This document shows positions 1 to 12,280 of a DNA stretch of 64,000 nucleotides, piece after piece (position 1 is the stretch's first letter; every line of letters starts with the position of its first letter). Made by a program: the position numbers and the translations under genes. Location of the stretch: contig SDUX01000007.1 in NCBI GenBank assembly GCA_008729055.1, positions 372,001 to 436,000 on the forward strand. The letters run 5' to 3'. The notes under the pieces are model-generated. The model was not told the DNA's origin. It saw nothing but the letters and a program-made list of their open reading frames with translations, and made no database searches. This stretch comes from Pyropia haitanensis (taxonomy: Eukaryota > Rhodophyta > Bangiophyceae > Bangiales > Bangiaceae).

Positions 1-248
1 GCGACCGCGGCGGCGGCGGGCGGTGGGGGTGGCGGGCGGTGGCGGCGGCGGCGGTGGCGTCTCCCCTCCCCGCACCCCCCACCAAAGACGTCCGCCTCGT
101 CAGCGGCGTCCCCACCCCACGCCGCGCTGCTGGTCCGCGTTGGCGGCGGGGCGGCCCGCGGGGGAGGCTGCCAAGCCGCCGCCCCCCGCGCACGCGAGCA
201 CGTTGGGAACCAAGGGACGAGCAAGGGAAAAGGGGGAGCGAGCGGGTA

Positions 249-289
<41 letters not shown>

Positions 290-1300
290 GCAGAACGGGC
301 CCCGCCCGTGGAGGGGAGGCACTCGCTCCCGCCCGCCCGCCGTGGGCCCGTCTCGCCGCCCGCCCCCTTGCCCGGCCGTCCGGCCGGCGGCCGGCCGATG
401 GCCGCCGACTGACGGCCGCGCGGCCGCCTCGCCGCCTGGCTGGCACACCCGCCGCCTGATCCAGTTGCCCCCCCCCTACCCCCCCACCGGCCGCCGCCCC
501 CCCCCCCCCCCTTTTCCGCCCCCCACCCACTCCCCTCCGGCACGTGCGCCATAACCGCTGCGACGGCGGCATCCGCCGCCACAGCCGGGGGACGGCGGCA
601 GCGCTTCTCCCCCCCCCCGGGCGCCGCCGGCGTGGCTCGCCGCCGGCGCCCGTGCGGGTGGGAGTGGTGGGAACGGGCGGCGGACGCCGCGGCGCCACGC
701 TGGCCGCGGCGCGCCACCCCCCCGCCAGGTGGCCGGCTCGCGACGCGACGCCGCGCGCGCGGCGCGGGGCGGCCGGTAGCCACGCCGCCGCCTCGGCTCC
801 TCCCAGTCGTCGCTTGACAGGGGTTTGTGTGGAAGGGCGGGCGTGGGGCGCCACACAGCACCCTTGTGCCGGCCTCCGGGGGCGGGAGGGCACTGCCGTG
901 CCACTGAGGCAGAAGGCGGGCGCGTCGGTGGGAGGACCGCTGGCGACGTTCCATGCATTTGTGAGCGCACGCGCGAGCCGCCTCAACCCATGCACGTGCC
1001 GGCCCGTGTGGCAGAGATCGGGATCGTTGCTGTGGCGCCCACGCGTGGCTGAAGCGCAACGAGGCACAAGATCGCTGTGCTTCAATAGATTTTTGTCGGT
1101 TTGGGTCCGATGCAATGTTCCTTCAAGTGGGACTGATCAGCTTTTGAGTTCCGAAAGAAACACGAAGAGCCCTAAACGATGATGATCCGTCCTCAACGTG
1201 CTAACGCAGTTCCCCGACTCTCGTCTCATCGCGACAACAGCAAGAAGAAACAGTGAAAAACCGATGAGATGTCTCAAATGACGAGTGACTGCCCAATGAC
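1..1300. other. GC-rich low-complexity region, no gene supported
   Basis: The stretch consists of GCC/GGC-rich low-complexity DNA with open frames on both strands that read only as Pro/Arg/Gly/Ala-rich sequence. No frame shows a recognisable domain or a convincing start and splice context. Composition falls sharply toward normal GC after about 1080. Confidence 0.6.
249..286 (+). repeat. poly-G homopolymer, 38 bases
   Basis: An uninterrupted run of G. It can form G-quadruplexes and is likely to have length error in the assembly. Confidence 0.95.
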
Positions 1301-1727
1301 TGCTCCGCATGAGCTGCCGCTGCCGCGCAAACATTAGGCCTTTAAATTTTATCGAGATTCCTGAACTTTTCAAAGAGAGATCACGCACCAGTTCCCAGAA
1401 GAGCAGACAGTCTCAACAGAAACGCCTGAGATCGAGAAAGAACGAGGAAGAACGTGCAAGAAAAGAACGGCAGTCTGACCAATCAGAGGTCCGATCAACA
1501 CCCCTGTTGATGCAGCCAATCACAACCTTTCAAGGATTTTTACATCGAAGCCGGCTATTGATCGTTGTTCAACTGCCAGCATGCGATTGACCCATGCCAT
1601 TACCCAGGCGCTGTGGTGTATGTCGCCGTGAACTAAAAATTGGGACACCTGCAAGACTTTCGGCGCCCCAGCTGCAGGGTTTTAAAAAGTGAACCACTTG
1701 TCGGTCTCTGCGGACCTTTCGTCAATA

Positions 1728-2401
1728 AAGAGCTTCGGCATGTGCGGCGTGGGTACCAAATGTGGGTAAAATGTGGGTTGGCGACCCACGTCGACGTACC
1801 CACATTCGTACCCACGTCGAGCTTCGGCACGTACTCAACTATCAATCGGGTCCGTCGCGCGCGTTCCCGCGGTCGACCCAACAGAAAGAGAGGCACTGAC
1901 GGCATACCGCCGTTTTCCACAAGTATTTAGGGCGCGCAACGGCACCTGTGTGTGCTGAGTCTGGGACTGACAGCCCATACCGCGTTTAGATGGGCCGCTG
2001 TGACGAGGACGCGTGGGGGGAGGAAGGGAGGGCGGCTCCAGTGGCCAAGAGCGAAAGCCAACGCGGACGGTCCACGCCCGAGCCTCGGAAGCAGGCGTAC
2101 AAAAGAGGAGCGCCACAGCATGTGGACAGCCCTCAGCGGAGGGCGTCCAGACGGCGGCGGTGCTGCTCTGGTGGCAGCCGTCAGTCGGAAAGTATCTGGC
2201 CGCGCGCGCACCCTTTATCTAAATACGTTTTGGGGTGGCGCGAAGCACGCCGCGGGAAGCGCAGTCGGACCGGTATCTGACGTGGGTACGGGGGGGTGGA
2301 TAGCCATTTATGGGTCGTCAAATGCGGGTCGGAGGCTTAACGTGGCAGAAACGTGTCCACGACCCACGCCACCGACCCACATTTGACATGCCGAAGCTCT
2401 C
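1728..2401. mobile_element. candidate non-autonomous TIR element (MITE-like)
   Basis: A 15-bp perfect inverted pair, AGAGCTTCGGCATGT at 1729-1743 and its reverse complement at 2386-2400, bounds about 670 bp. A TA dinucleotide lies just outside each end (1726-1727 and 2402-2403), which would fit a TA target duplication. Subterminal DNA on both sides carries repeated GTGGGT-type heptamers, and a related GAGCTTCGGCACGT copy sits at about 1819. No transposase is encoded. Whether it is mobile depends on finding other copies. Confidence 0.4.
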
Positions 2402-5090
2402 TAATGTATTCATTTATTGATATAAATATGAAATTTCCGGAGAGTTCACGCATTCTCATAACAACCCTACCCGAGACGGCGTAGCCACCATCGAGGACCA
2501 TCGAGAAAATCACCTGTATCGAAAGTTTGACATTTCCAATCTAGCCGCATTCTGATTTGTCACATTTGTTGCTGTTGATCAGCCAATCAGAGCACGTTCT
2601 CGCTGGTTTGTGATACCTCAGAGATTTATCCGATCGCTTTGTGTTGTGTGTCTTTTCCAAATAAATGCAGGTCTCTGATTGGACGATTGTTCACTGTGTA
2701 GATGCTCTTTCACTCGGTAAAGTTACAGATCTGATAGTTTTTGCAGTCCCACGTTTGTGGTTATAGCCTGACGCCTGGACACCGACAGTGCTTCAATGGT
2801 GGATAGGCACGGTCACACGCCGCTCCTGGCGGGTGTCGTCAGCCAAGCAGGAGGCCCGGCCGCCTGCGTGCAAGCAAGAGCACCAAAACTGGCGGCCACT
2901 GGGTCGACAGGCGCGCAGCCCCCCTCTGCCCCCGTACAACTGCGGGCTGGGATGGAAGGGTGGGAGCACTTCGACAGGTGTTCAAAAACAAACACATCGA
3001 AAACGCCTTTACATATGCACGACGGCACTTGTATTGCAGGAGTCCTATTTGTGGCGGTTGTGCATGTGTACAAGTGCACATCAGCAGCCACCTGACGGCT
3101 GCTAGACCAATGGGGTGCGAGAACGCCACATGTCGAATCGCTTTCACGTGGCTAGACAAGCCTCCTCCGCTTCTCCAGGGAGCAACTCGACGAATCGAAA
3201 GAACAGACGGAGACTTGGTGCACCGGTAGAGGTGCTCTTGACAGGCGAACTCTTGGCCTGCCCAATCCGCCCATGCTTCCACCGCACGGTCCCTACTTCC
3301 CCGCCACACGGATGATGCTGCAGCGAGAACGGCCGGTCGGTGCGAGCAGAGCCCGTCACTCGTGTCCCCCGTCGCGCTCCAAAGAGGTGGGCCAGAACAT
3401 GCCGCGTGCCTCGAGGCAGTGAGAGCGTGTCAGTCACTGTCATCGGGATGCCCTGGCTCCTCCTCCACACGCAGCTGGTTCCCTTTGGTCTCTCGTGCCC
3501 CTCTCTTCACATCATTCCTTCTCACGCTGCTCGTTATGGCGTGTCTCTCTGCGACGCAGAAAAAAGCGTACCACTGTAACACTCTCGCTGAGATATTGCA
3601 AGCGGAGCGCAACAGTCTGCTGCACGAATAATGAGGGCTACTTTATCGTAGTGGTGTGGCGCACGCAACGACCTAGGTCTAAAGGCTGCAGACATCGACG
3701 CAGTGCGGAGGGAGTCACACAAACATGCACGTTAGACCATACTAAGTAGCTGAGGAAATCAGCCGTGTCATGGACCATCAGAAGCGCTCTGAGCTAACTG
3801 CACATGATGCGTTCTTGAGTCACTGTCGTGTGTGCTTCTCGCTGCTTCACTGGGCAGCAAGGTAAAAGTTTAGACATCCGCCACTACTAAAGCTCACCGT
3901 GGCCGTCGCGGAGGTCTTTCCTTTGGACAGCCATCCCGCTGTCCCCGTCGTCAGCTGCGCTGCCGGGCCCCAAACCCGCCGTTTGCCGCCGCTCTGGCAT
4001 TGAGAAGGCGGGCAGATCCTCCCTCGCCCTCCACCTCCTCCACCGGTGTCATCCCCCTCCGATTCTCATACCCCGCCGGCAGGCATCACGACGGGCGCCG
4101 CCCTACCCCACCAACTGCTCCCGGCGGCCTCGTACACACCTCTTTCGACGGGGGGGCGGGTGGGGCGGCGGGGGTCGGCGCGCAATGAAGTGCCCCTGAA
4201 ACTCGTTCAAGCTGCCGATGCGCGGCTGCCGAGGCGCTGGCGGCTGGCGGGTGGGGCGGCGGCGGCGGCAGTGACAGCGGCGGCGACGGTGGCTGTGGCG
4301 GTGTAGGTGGCAGCGGCGGCATACCTAGCGCCGGGCGGCGGTGGCGGCGGCCACAACGCGACCCCCGCCACGGCGGCCGCGGCGCGCAGGCCACCCTCGA
4401 CGAACGGTACCCGCTGCGGCGCCCTGCCGCGCGTCGTCGCGACTGCGCCAGCCTGCCCGGTGGGGCTGCCGCATTAAAACCCCCCCGCCGCCGCCGTCCC
4501 TGCCATGCCGCCGCTCCTCACCGTGCCGCCCTCCCCCGCCGCAGCGTGTCAGTGGAGGTGTGCGTGCGCTCGGGCGCCGCCACTGCCACGGGAGGTGGCG
4601 GTGGGTAGGCCGCTGGTCGCAAGGCGGTGGCTGTAGGTTTCCCATCCGGTCAGCTACGGCCGGGCTGCGGAGCGCCAAGGTGATCGCTTTTCCCCTCACT
4701 ATTGCTGATGTGCCCGCCAGCAAAGCAGCTGCAATATGTCATCATGCATCGGCGCGAACGGGAAGGGTCGCGTTCGTCCCATCCGACTGGGCGACCCCCC
4801 ACACCTCCCGCTGTCTTCCAACCATCCGCCCCACACCGCGGCCACCCCCACCGTCGCTCCTTTCGGCCAGCTACGACGCAACGCATCGCCTGCTCACCAT
4901 AGGGGAGCGCGGGTCCGACGGAGGTCTGTTTGGGATCCCACCGGAAGAAGGCCTCCGATAACGACATGTGGTAAGCCATTCGTGGGAAGTCCGGGCCGTT
5001 CTTGCGTACGTGGCATACGTGGCGTGCCACGTTAACGTTATTCTTCCCACGACGTGGTTGTTTAAGCTCTCTACTGCCAACGAGGAGGCG
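2402..5090. other. intergenic, no gene supported
   Basis: The first half (to about 3900) has moderate GC and only short open frames without recognisable domains. From 3900 to 4900 it becomes GC-rich with compositional open frames. CCAAT motifs (for example at about 2583) occur, but no gene start follows them. Confidence 0.55.
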
Positions 5091-5112
5091 GGATAATACC
5101 AGCCTTGGGATT
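5091..5112 (+). repeat. dispersed 22-bp repeat, copy A
   Basis: GGATAATACCAGCCTTGGGA plus two further bases is identical to the reverse complement of 12767-12788. Both copies sit beside CTTGGGATTC palindromes able to form a small hairpin, which suggests the tips of a dispersed element. Confidence 0.6.
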
Positions 5113-5719
5113 CTGGACGTCAGAACCCCAAGGTCGCCTTGGGATTCTGGGAGGGGGTGGGAGGGGGTGGGGGGGGGGAATGGGAGGGTAAGTTTACCAA
5201 TTATACTTCATATAACTTTTCTTCTTCATTTGAAACCAGAATTCATTTCGTAGGCTCCTTTCACTCATATCTGTCGTCGATGCTTTTTCCGTTGGCCACA
5301 GCCGCGCGTCTGACAGCGTTCGCTTCGACAGTGGCCCGTCTCGTGCCGCGTCCTTCGTACTGCCTGATTCCGCGAGTATGCCCTCGACACGCTGGCCACG
5401 GCCTGGCCCCTCGAGCCGGCCTTTGTCACACTGGCCGCCGCCGGATCCCTCGACCTGGCCCTCGACACTCTGACCTCCGCCGGGGCCATGCAGGCGTCAC
5501 CCGTCTAGTCTGACAGTTTTCCACGTGCTGGCCGTTTGACAATGGAGAGAGGTCACCCGTCTTGGCTGACAGAGCGTGGAGAGCCGCGATTTCTCCAGGC
5601 GTCTCCTGAGCAGCTTCGTCACTATTGACCGAATCCGCTACGCAACCGGGTTTGCGATATGTTTGTGATAAGTTCGGGCCGTCCGAAATCGGGCCCCATG
5701 GGGCCATTCTGGGGGGGTT

Positions 5720-5775
5720 GCGATGGACGTGTGTATGTGTGTATGGTGTGTAGGGTGTGTAGGGTGTGTATTCCT
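5720..5775 (+). repeat. GTGTGTATG/GTGTGTAGG microsatellite
   Basis: Short G/T-rich units (GTGTGTAGG and variants) are repeated in tandem. A related tract in the same orientation lies at about 7572-7600, next to the right-hand 29-bp inverted repeat. Confidence 0.8.
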
Positions 5776-6199
5776 TTGTGATAAGCCCGGGATCGTCTCT
5801 CGCGATGGAGGTACGCCACGGACCGTTTTGACCAACCACCCAATCAGAGACTGATTTTGGTTTACGCATGGGCCAACCACAGTGCCTGCAGAAGGCTGAC
5901 AGCACCCCTCGAGGGCGTCACGGCGGGGTGTTCTGATGGCCCATCGGCTGCCACGTCGCTCTTTTCCCCGCCACGTGGGCTCTCATCTGGCGCCACGTGC
6001 ACGTTTTATTTGTTGTTGTATCTTGATACAAGTAGCGGAGGTGGCCGCCCCCGTGGGCCGCCCCCCCTCACCACCCCACCGTAGCGGCGCCCAGCCCGCT
6101 GACGGTGGTGAGGGGGAGAGACCTACTCGCCTCTCGCACTGCCCCACAGCTCCACCGCCCGCCTACAAAACCGTGGCGTCGTCACCATCCTCCCCGCAC

Positions 6200-6305
6200 C
6201 CCACCCCCGTCACCCACATCAACCCACCCCCCTCACCTACATAATCCCACCCCCCTCACCTACATAAACCCACCCCCCTCACCTACATCAACCCACCCCC
6301 CTTCT
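6200..6305 (+). repeat. 23-bp tandem repeat, about 4.5 copies
   Basis: Unit CCCACCCCCCTCACCTACAT plus three bases, with starts at 6200, 6223, 6246, 6269 and 6292. The first copy is slightly diverged. Confidence 0.9.
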
Positions 6306-7570
6306 CAAGCCTCTCTCTCCACTCCTTGACGCCGCCTCCCATCTTGAACGCTGCTCTCTCTCTCCTGATCCCCTCACTTCTTGCCTCTGGATGCGTCAGC
6401 CAACTCCGGGCCGCACAGCATCACCAGCACCCTCCGTTCATGCCTCGTCTACTTGACCGATCCACGCACAACAGATCCACACGCATGCAAAGAAAGAACA
6501 AACGAAGAACAAACCACGCAGCAAGACACGCGGCCAAACCACACAATTAGACACCACGATCGAATACACGCAGTACGCGGCACAGGTGCACGAACAGATG
6601 CGCGCGTCTAAAACAATGACAAGCTCCCTCCAGCTGCTCAGACCCCGGCGAGTCACCAAGAAGTCGCGCTAGCCCTACAAGTCTCTCATGACCTTAGAGC
6701 ACGGTTGGACGAAGGTACACGTGCGCACCTGCAGCCGTGTCGCCAAACAGGGAAGTGACTTGATCCATTGGAAGGGTGTCGGGTACCTCGCGGGGGAAAA
6801 GGCGAGGGGCGTGTGTGCAGGCGCGTTTCAACGTGGGGGACCGCGCCGACTTGGTGCGAGACGGCGAGTGGCGGTTGGCAACCAGTCCACAGCACGGCCC
6901 GCTCCGGGACGCGCGGCGTCTCGATTCTCAGCCTTCGGGATCGGACCTTCTAGAAGAAGAGTTTGGTGTTCAACTCCGAAGCCGTGGACGGCAAGTCTAA
7001 CCCATGCTCTAATTCGTCAAGTCTGCGACCTGCCTATTGGTTGATGAGCACGAAGCTCCTCCCCTCTTCTTACTTGGGGTGCATCCATGTATTCCATGAA
7101 GAGTACTGACGCTGCAACGCTTCCGGTAATTTGCTGTCTCCCAGATTGTCACTCGGCGACCTCACGGCGCGTCACGCGCCGCCGCGTGATCGTCGAAGTG
7201 CGGAGAGCTCCCGGAATTGTCCAGTCATAGGCGCACCACGTGGCGACCAGCTGTTCGCGAGTGGACACAGCGAGGCACGCGGGGCCCCCGGCACAGGCCC
7301 CTGGAGGCTTGGGGAGTGCAGAGAGGCCACAGCGGAGCTGTAAGGAAGGCGGGTCTCTCGGATCCGTGCCTGAGCTGTTCTCGTCAAGGGACAGTTGACT
7401 TGTACGGGCGATGCAGCCAATCGGAGGCCGATTTGGCAGTTCCGGCGCGGAGCACTCGTGACTCTCCGAGCGAGTCTTGCGGGCCCTGCCCGAAAATTCT
7501 ATCACAGGGGGATATCGAAAACGGGGTTGTGATGACTTGAACCCCCCCCACTTGTATAGGGTTTCCTGGG
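6306..7570. other. no gene supported
   Basis: Only short open frames occur in moderate-GC DNA inside the candidate 5617-7630 element. No domain or splice model was recognised. Confidence 0.5.
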
Positions 7571-7834
7571 GGGGTGTGTATGTGTGTAGGGTGTGTAGGC
7601 CTTGCGTAGCGGATTCGGTCAATAGTGACGTTTGGGCCACAGGGTGTCACCAGAGCATGTAGTACGTAGTACCTGGGGATCTCAACCAACACGCATGTTG
7701 GGTTCGCTGAGACGCCCTGAGAGCGCTCGAGACTCGCGCGTCGAGGCTCCACAGCCGCTGGGCGCCCCGAGGCCAGCGACGCCATCAGCACACACGTGTG
7801 GCTCCTCACCTACTTGCAGTTACGTACACCGACC

Positions 7835-8281
7835 TGTACTGGGCACCTCCATTACTCTACCCTGCGGCGGCGCGTCCCTGTTCCCGCCACCGACGTCCCG
7901 CCAGCGGCAGCCACCCCCCCCCCCCCCCCCCCCCCCCCGTCCCACCACCAGCACGCCGGCCGGCGCCGAGCGTGCGGCCGCCCCTGGCGGCCCCGCGCGC
8001 CCACACCGCCCGCCCCCGCCACGGGCAGCCACCCCGGCCCCCCATGCAGCGAGCTGCCCCCCCTGCTCCCCTGCCACGCGATGCGCCCCCCGCCACCCCG
8101 GCCCACACCCGCCGCCACCGCGGCCGCCGCGGCTGCCGCGGCAGGCGGCCTCGGCCGCGGCCGCCGCCACCGCTGCCGCCGCCGCCCGCCGCCCCCGCTA
8201 CCGCCGCCGCTGCCCACCGCCGCCGCCGCCGCCGCCCGCCGCCCGCCGCCGCCCGCGGCCCCCGCCCCCTCCGCCGCTGCC

Positions 8282-8315
<34 letters not shown>

Positions 8316-9000
8316 GCCTCTGCCCCTGCCGCTGCGGGCTGCTGCCGCCCCGGCTGCCGCTGCCGCCGCCGCCGTTGCTGCCGGCCGCCGGCCGCCTGCC
8401 TGGCCGGCCGCCGGCCGCCTGCCGCCCGGGCGGCCGCGTTGGCCGCCGCCCCTGCGTCCCCCGCCGCCGCATCCGCCGGTTGGCTGCCGTCGCGGCTGCG
8501 GCTGCCACCACCGCCGCCGCCACCGGTCGCCACCCTGGCCGGGGGCGGCCGCCCCCGCCGGCCGGCCGCCGGTCCGGCCCCCGGCCGCCGCCGCTGCCGC
8601 CGGCTACCGCGGCCGGCGTGCTGCCGCCGCTGGCGGGCTGCCGCCGCCGGCCGCCTGCCTGGCCGGCCGCCGGCCGCCTGCCGCCCGGGCTGCCGCCCCG
8701 GCCGCCGCCCCCGCCGCCGCCGCCCCCACCGGGTTGCTGCCGCCCTGCTGCCGCTGCCGCCGCCGCCTTTGCTGCCGGCCGCCGCCAGCAGGCTGCCGCC
8801 GCCTGCCTTTTGCCGCCAATCGCGGGCTACCTTTGTCGGCCAGCTGCCCGGCCGGCCGCTGGCCGGCTGCCGCCCCGGCCGCTCTCACCATCGCCGCCGC
8901 CCCTGCCGGTTGGCTACCGCTCCGGCTGCCGCTGCCGCCTCTGCTGTCGCTGCCGGCCGCCGCCGATCCGCTTGCCACGGCAGCGCCGGCAGTGCAAGAA
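7835..9000 (+). repeat. C-rich GCC-type low-complexity tract
   Basis: About 1.1 kb of (GCC)n-like DNA with GGCCGGCC interruptions. A roughly 40-bp segment (CTGGCCGGCCGCCGGCCGCC and following) occurs at about 8400 and again at about 8655. All three plus-strand frames and more than one minus frame are open for hundreds of codons, which is compositional. The left edge carries TGTACTG...TCCATTAC (7835-7855), also seen at the left edge of the 41.1-42.97 kb tract. Confidence 0.75.
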
Positions 9001-9349
9001 AGTGCCTCCCGTCTGCTTCTTTGTCATCCGCTGTGCAGTATGGGCCTGGATATAGAGTGCATGAGAGACCCACCGTGGGAAGAAATAGTCTTACCTGGGT
9101 AAAACGATCATGCTGAATCTATTGGTGCACACATCGGGCGTCGTGCACCCGTACGGCGGACAGGACAGTCGAGAGGCTGGGTGGCAGAAGCGCTTTAGGC
9201 GCCCGCTCCGAGCTTTTTTGAGCGTAATGGGTCAACTCTGTTTAGTTAACGCTGAGGGCAGAGGTATCCGTTGGCCATCGTCCCGTAAAAATGCAAAGAC
9301 AGTACTCTGCAGTTCACTCATTCGTGACTGACTGACTGCTGATACGGTG

Positions 9350-9995
9350 GTATGCACTGTAGCGCAGCTGGATGAGCCCACAGCGCCGTTGAAAGTGCAA
9401 AAAGCTGCGGAGGTAGCTGAATACACTGTATAGATCTGATAGATGTAGTTTTTGAAGGATGAGAGCACTGTGGGGCGCTAGACGGCCTGTCGCGGCTACC
9501 TGTCCAGAATGGACTTTTGGGGGCCCATATGACCTGCTTCCCGATGTTTGCGACATTTTCTGAGCACATATTCGTGCTCAGCGTCATCGACTTAGTCTGG
9601 CGGGAACAGCTTGAGAAGATTTTGCTTCACTTTCTGAAACGCGTCGTAGCGGTGTGTGACGCCTTGCACCGAAGTGTGCGCAGGGCACTTCACCAAGTGC
9701 AACAAGAGTCAGGGACCACTTCACCAACTTTTCTGAAGCATGCTCAATCGACTAAATCGAGGTCGCTGAGCACGGTCATGTGCTCAGAAGGTTTCGCAAA
9801 CGACGGGAAGTGGGTCATACAGACCCCCAAAGTGGCCATTCTGGACAGGTAGCCTCGACAGGCCGTCCAACGCCCCACAGTACTCTCACGCACAAAAAGA
9901 TACAATTATGAGATCCCAACAGTACAGCAGACATCCTCCGCAACCTTTTTTGTTCTCATCGGCGCTGTGGGCGCGTCCAGCAGTGCGACATGTCC
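9350..9995. mobile_element. fold-back element with ~245-bp imperfect arms
   Basis: The left arm (about 9350-9597) is the imperfect reverse complement of the right arm (about 9750-9995). Matching landmarks include CCCACAGCGCCG, GCGGAGG, ACGGCCTGTCG, GGCTACCTGTCCAGAATGG and TTCTGAGCACAT. Identity is roughly three quarters by eye. The spacer (9598-9749) is unique. No protein is encoded. It could be a fold-back transposon or the source of a long hairpin RNA. Confidence 0.7.
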
Positions 9996-10960
9996 CAAGG
10001 CGCCTCCTTCTGCACGGGTTCAGCAATGTGCGGACCCCGGCATGCCATCCAACCACTTTGAGCAATTGTATGCCACCAGGTACTCATAAACTCATTGTCT
10101 GTGCAAAAAACGAGGACCATGGAGCACTGAACAGCTCTGAGAGGCGGGGAATTTATAGCGTGAAGCGCTTGCCACACCCGGTTACAGGCTTGTTCTGCCC
10201 CCTATGTTGGTGCAGAGCAATAAAAAGATACATCAATAGTCGCAGCGTCATCAGTTTACTCGGGAATGACGGATCTATCCAGCTCCGCGGGACCTATGTA
10301 CTCCACGTGCACGTACATACCGAGCAACAGGTCACACCATGACGGACAGGCGGCGCTTGTCAGCGCTATTCACTATAAAAAAATACGCAGGCTGGTGGAG
10401 CGTGGACCATTGGGGACGCCAAAACGTCACAACTGACGGCGTTTCACCGTCACTAGCGCGCCCGAGCGGCGGAACCAGTGGTGAGAGGGTGATGCACTTC
10501 GGCCCTCCATGAAACCGTTCTGGTCGCTGCCGTGACAGACGTGTGTGCGGGCGCGCTCTCAACACTGATAGGAGTCGGAGACAAGGCATACATATCCACC
10601 AAGTCTGCTCGGAGAGCGGATAACGGCGAAGCGGGCGACCGGGGCGGGGAGGAGGGGGGCGTCAGACGCCGGCGCTTCAGTCTTCGGCGTTGGCAGTCGC
10701 AAGTCGCTGACCAGGATGGGTTCAGAGTCAAATATGGTAAGCCCACCTCCGGAAACAATTGATTCAGTACTACAATCTTCATCTCGCCCAGTTCAGATTG
10801 TTCAACAGCCTATCAGGTTGGACGAATTGGACATCTGATTCGCCAGATAGGCCAGGAGATGTGAGTCAAGTCGGATGTGTATGTACTGTTGACCTCCGTG
10901 GAATAATCGCTTGGATTGTAAATACAATCAAATATCCCTGCCTGCCATGTGAGTAGCTGG
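9996..10960. other. intergenic, no gene supported
   Basis: Moderate-GC DNA with short open frames only. No recognisable coding or RNA gene was seen. Confidence 0.5.
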
Positions 10961-10969
10961 TCGCCACAG

Positions 10970-12280
10970 TCGTCTTGCTGCCCGGCCGCCTCAACCAGCG
11001 TCAGGGGAGGCGGCTCGCCGCGGCGCGGGCGCCAGCCTGCCGCGGTCGCGTCAGGGGGGAGACCGCAGTGCGCGGCGGCGGCGTCAGCCCCCCCCACCGG
11101 CCGGGGCAGTGGCGGTGGAGTGCCGCCGAGGCCACTTCCCCCCAAGCACCAGCCGCAGCCATTGCCGCCCCCGGCGGCCGCCGCTGCCGCGGCCGCCCCG
11201 CGGCCGCCGTGGCCGTTCCCACCCCGCCAGCCGCCGCGGCCGCCCCCCCCGCCAGCCGCCGTGGCCACCCTTTCTCGGCAGCCCCCGCGGACGCGGCCGC
11301 CCCCCGACGCCCCCCGACGCCCCCCGGCGCGGCCGTTTCCCCCGGCGGCTGCCACCCCCAGGGGGCTGCCTCCCCCCGGCGGCCGCCACCGCCCGCGGCA
11401 ATCACGGTCGCCACCCCCCAGAGGCCACGCCAGCCGCCCCCCCCCGGCGGCCACCACGGCCCCCCTCCCCGCCGCCCCTCGACGGCCCCCGCAGTCCCCC
11501 GCCGCCCGTTGCCACGGACGCCGTCCCTACCCCGGCGGTCGCCACGCCCCCCGCCGGCACGCGACGCTGCGGCGGGTGCCGGACGACGGGGACTGGGCGC
11601 CGGGGGCCGGGGGCCGGATGCCGGGGCACAGGCGGCCGGGGCCGCGGGCCGGGCAGCGGCGGGGGCCGGAGGGCAGAAGCGGGGTGCCGAGCGGCGGCGG
11701 GCGGCGGGCGGCGGGCGGCGGGCGGCGGCGGGCGGCGGGCGGCGGTGGGCGCCGCGCGGCGGGTGCCGGGCGGCGGCGGGCGGCGGGCGGCGGCGGGCGG
11801 CGGGCGGCGGGGGCCGGGTGCCGGGCGGCGGCGGGCGCCGCGCGGCGGGGGCCGGGTGCCGGGCGGCGGCGGGCAGCGGGCGGCGGCGGGCGCCGCGCGG
11901 CGGGCGCCGCGCGGCGGGCGCCGCGCGGCGGGCGCCGGGTGCCGGGCGGCGGCGGGCAGCGGGCGGCGGCGGGCGCCGCGCGGCGGGCGGCGGCGGGCGC
12001 CGCGCGGCGGGCGGCGGGCGGCGGGGGCCGGGTGCCGGGCGGCGGCGGGCGGCGGGCGGCGGCGGGCGGCGGGCGGCGGGGGCCGGGTGCCGGGCGGCGG
12101 CGGGCGCCGCGCGGCGGGGGCCGGGTGCCGGGCGGCGGCGGGCAGCGGGCGGCGGCGGGCGCCGCGCGGCGGGCGGCGGCGGGCGGCGGCGGGCGCCGCG
12201 CGGCGGGCGGCGGGCAGCGGGGGCCGGGTGCCGGGCGGCGGCGGGCGCCGCGCGGCCGGGGGGGCCCGGCGGCAGAAGCC
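10970..12280. repeat. GC-extreme tract with a strand-skew switch
   Basis: Plus-strand DNA is C-rich from about 11,060 to 11,560, then abruptly G-rich from about 11,570 to 12,280. The G-rich half is a minisatellite built from GGGCGGCGGCGGGC, GCCGCGCGGCGGG and GGGGGCCGGGTGCC modules in shuffled order. Open frames of 300-570 codons on both strands here encode only Gly/Arg/Ala/Pro repeats and are not annotated as genes. Confidence 0.75.

Larger units (their letters stand above)
5617..7630. mobile_element. candidate element bounded by 29-bp inverted repeats
   Basis: Bases 5617-5645 (starting CGTCACTATTGACCGAATCC) are perfectly repeated in inverted orientation at 7602-7630. The 2.0 kb between contains microsatellites and short tandem repeats but no recognisable transposase. 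No clear target duplication flanks the repeats. It may be a non-autonomous element or two separate copies of a dispersed unit in opposite orientation. Confidence 0.4.

Noticed and set aside
7632..9116. Open frame of 494 codons plus overlapping frames of over 400 codons
   Set aside because: Pro/Arg/Ala repeats in all three plus frames over a GCC-rich tract; no domain and no codon structure beyond composition.
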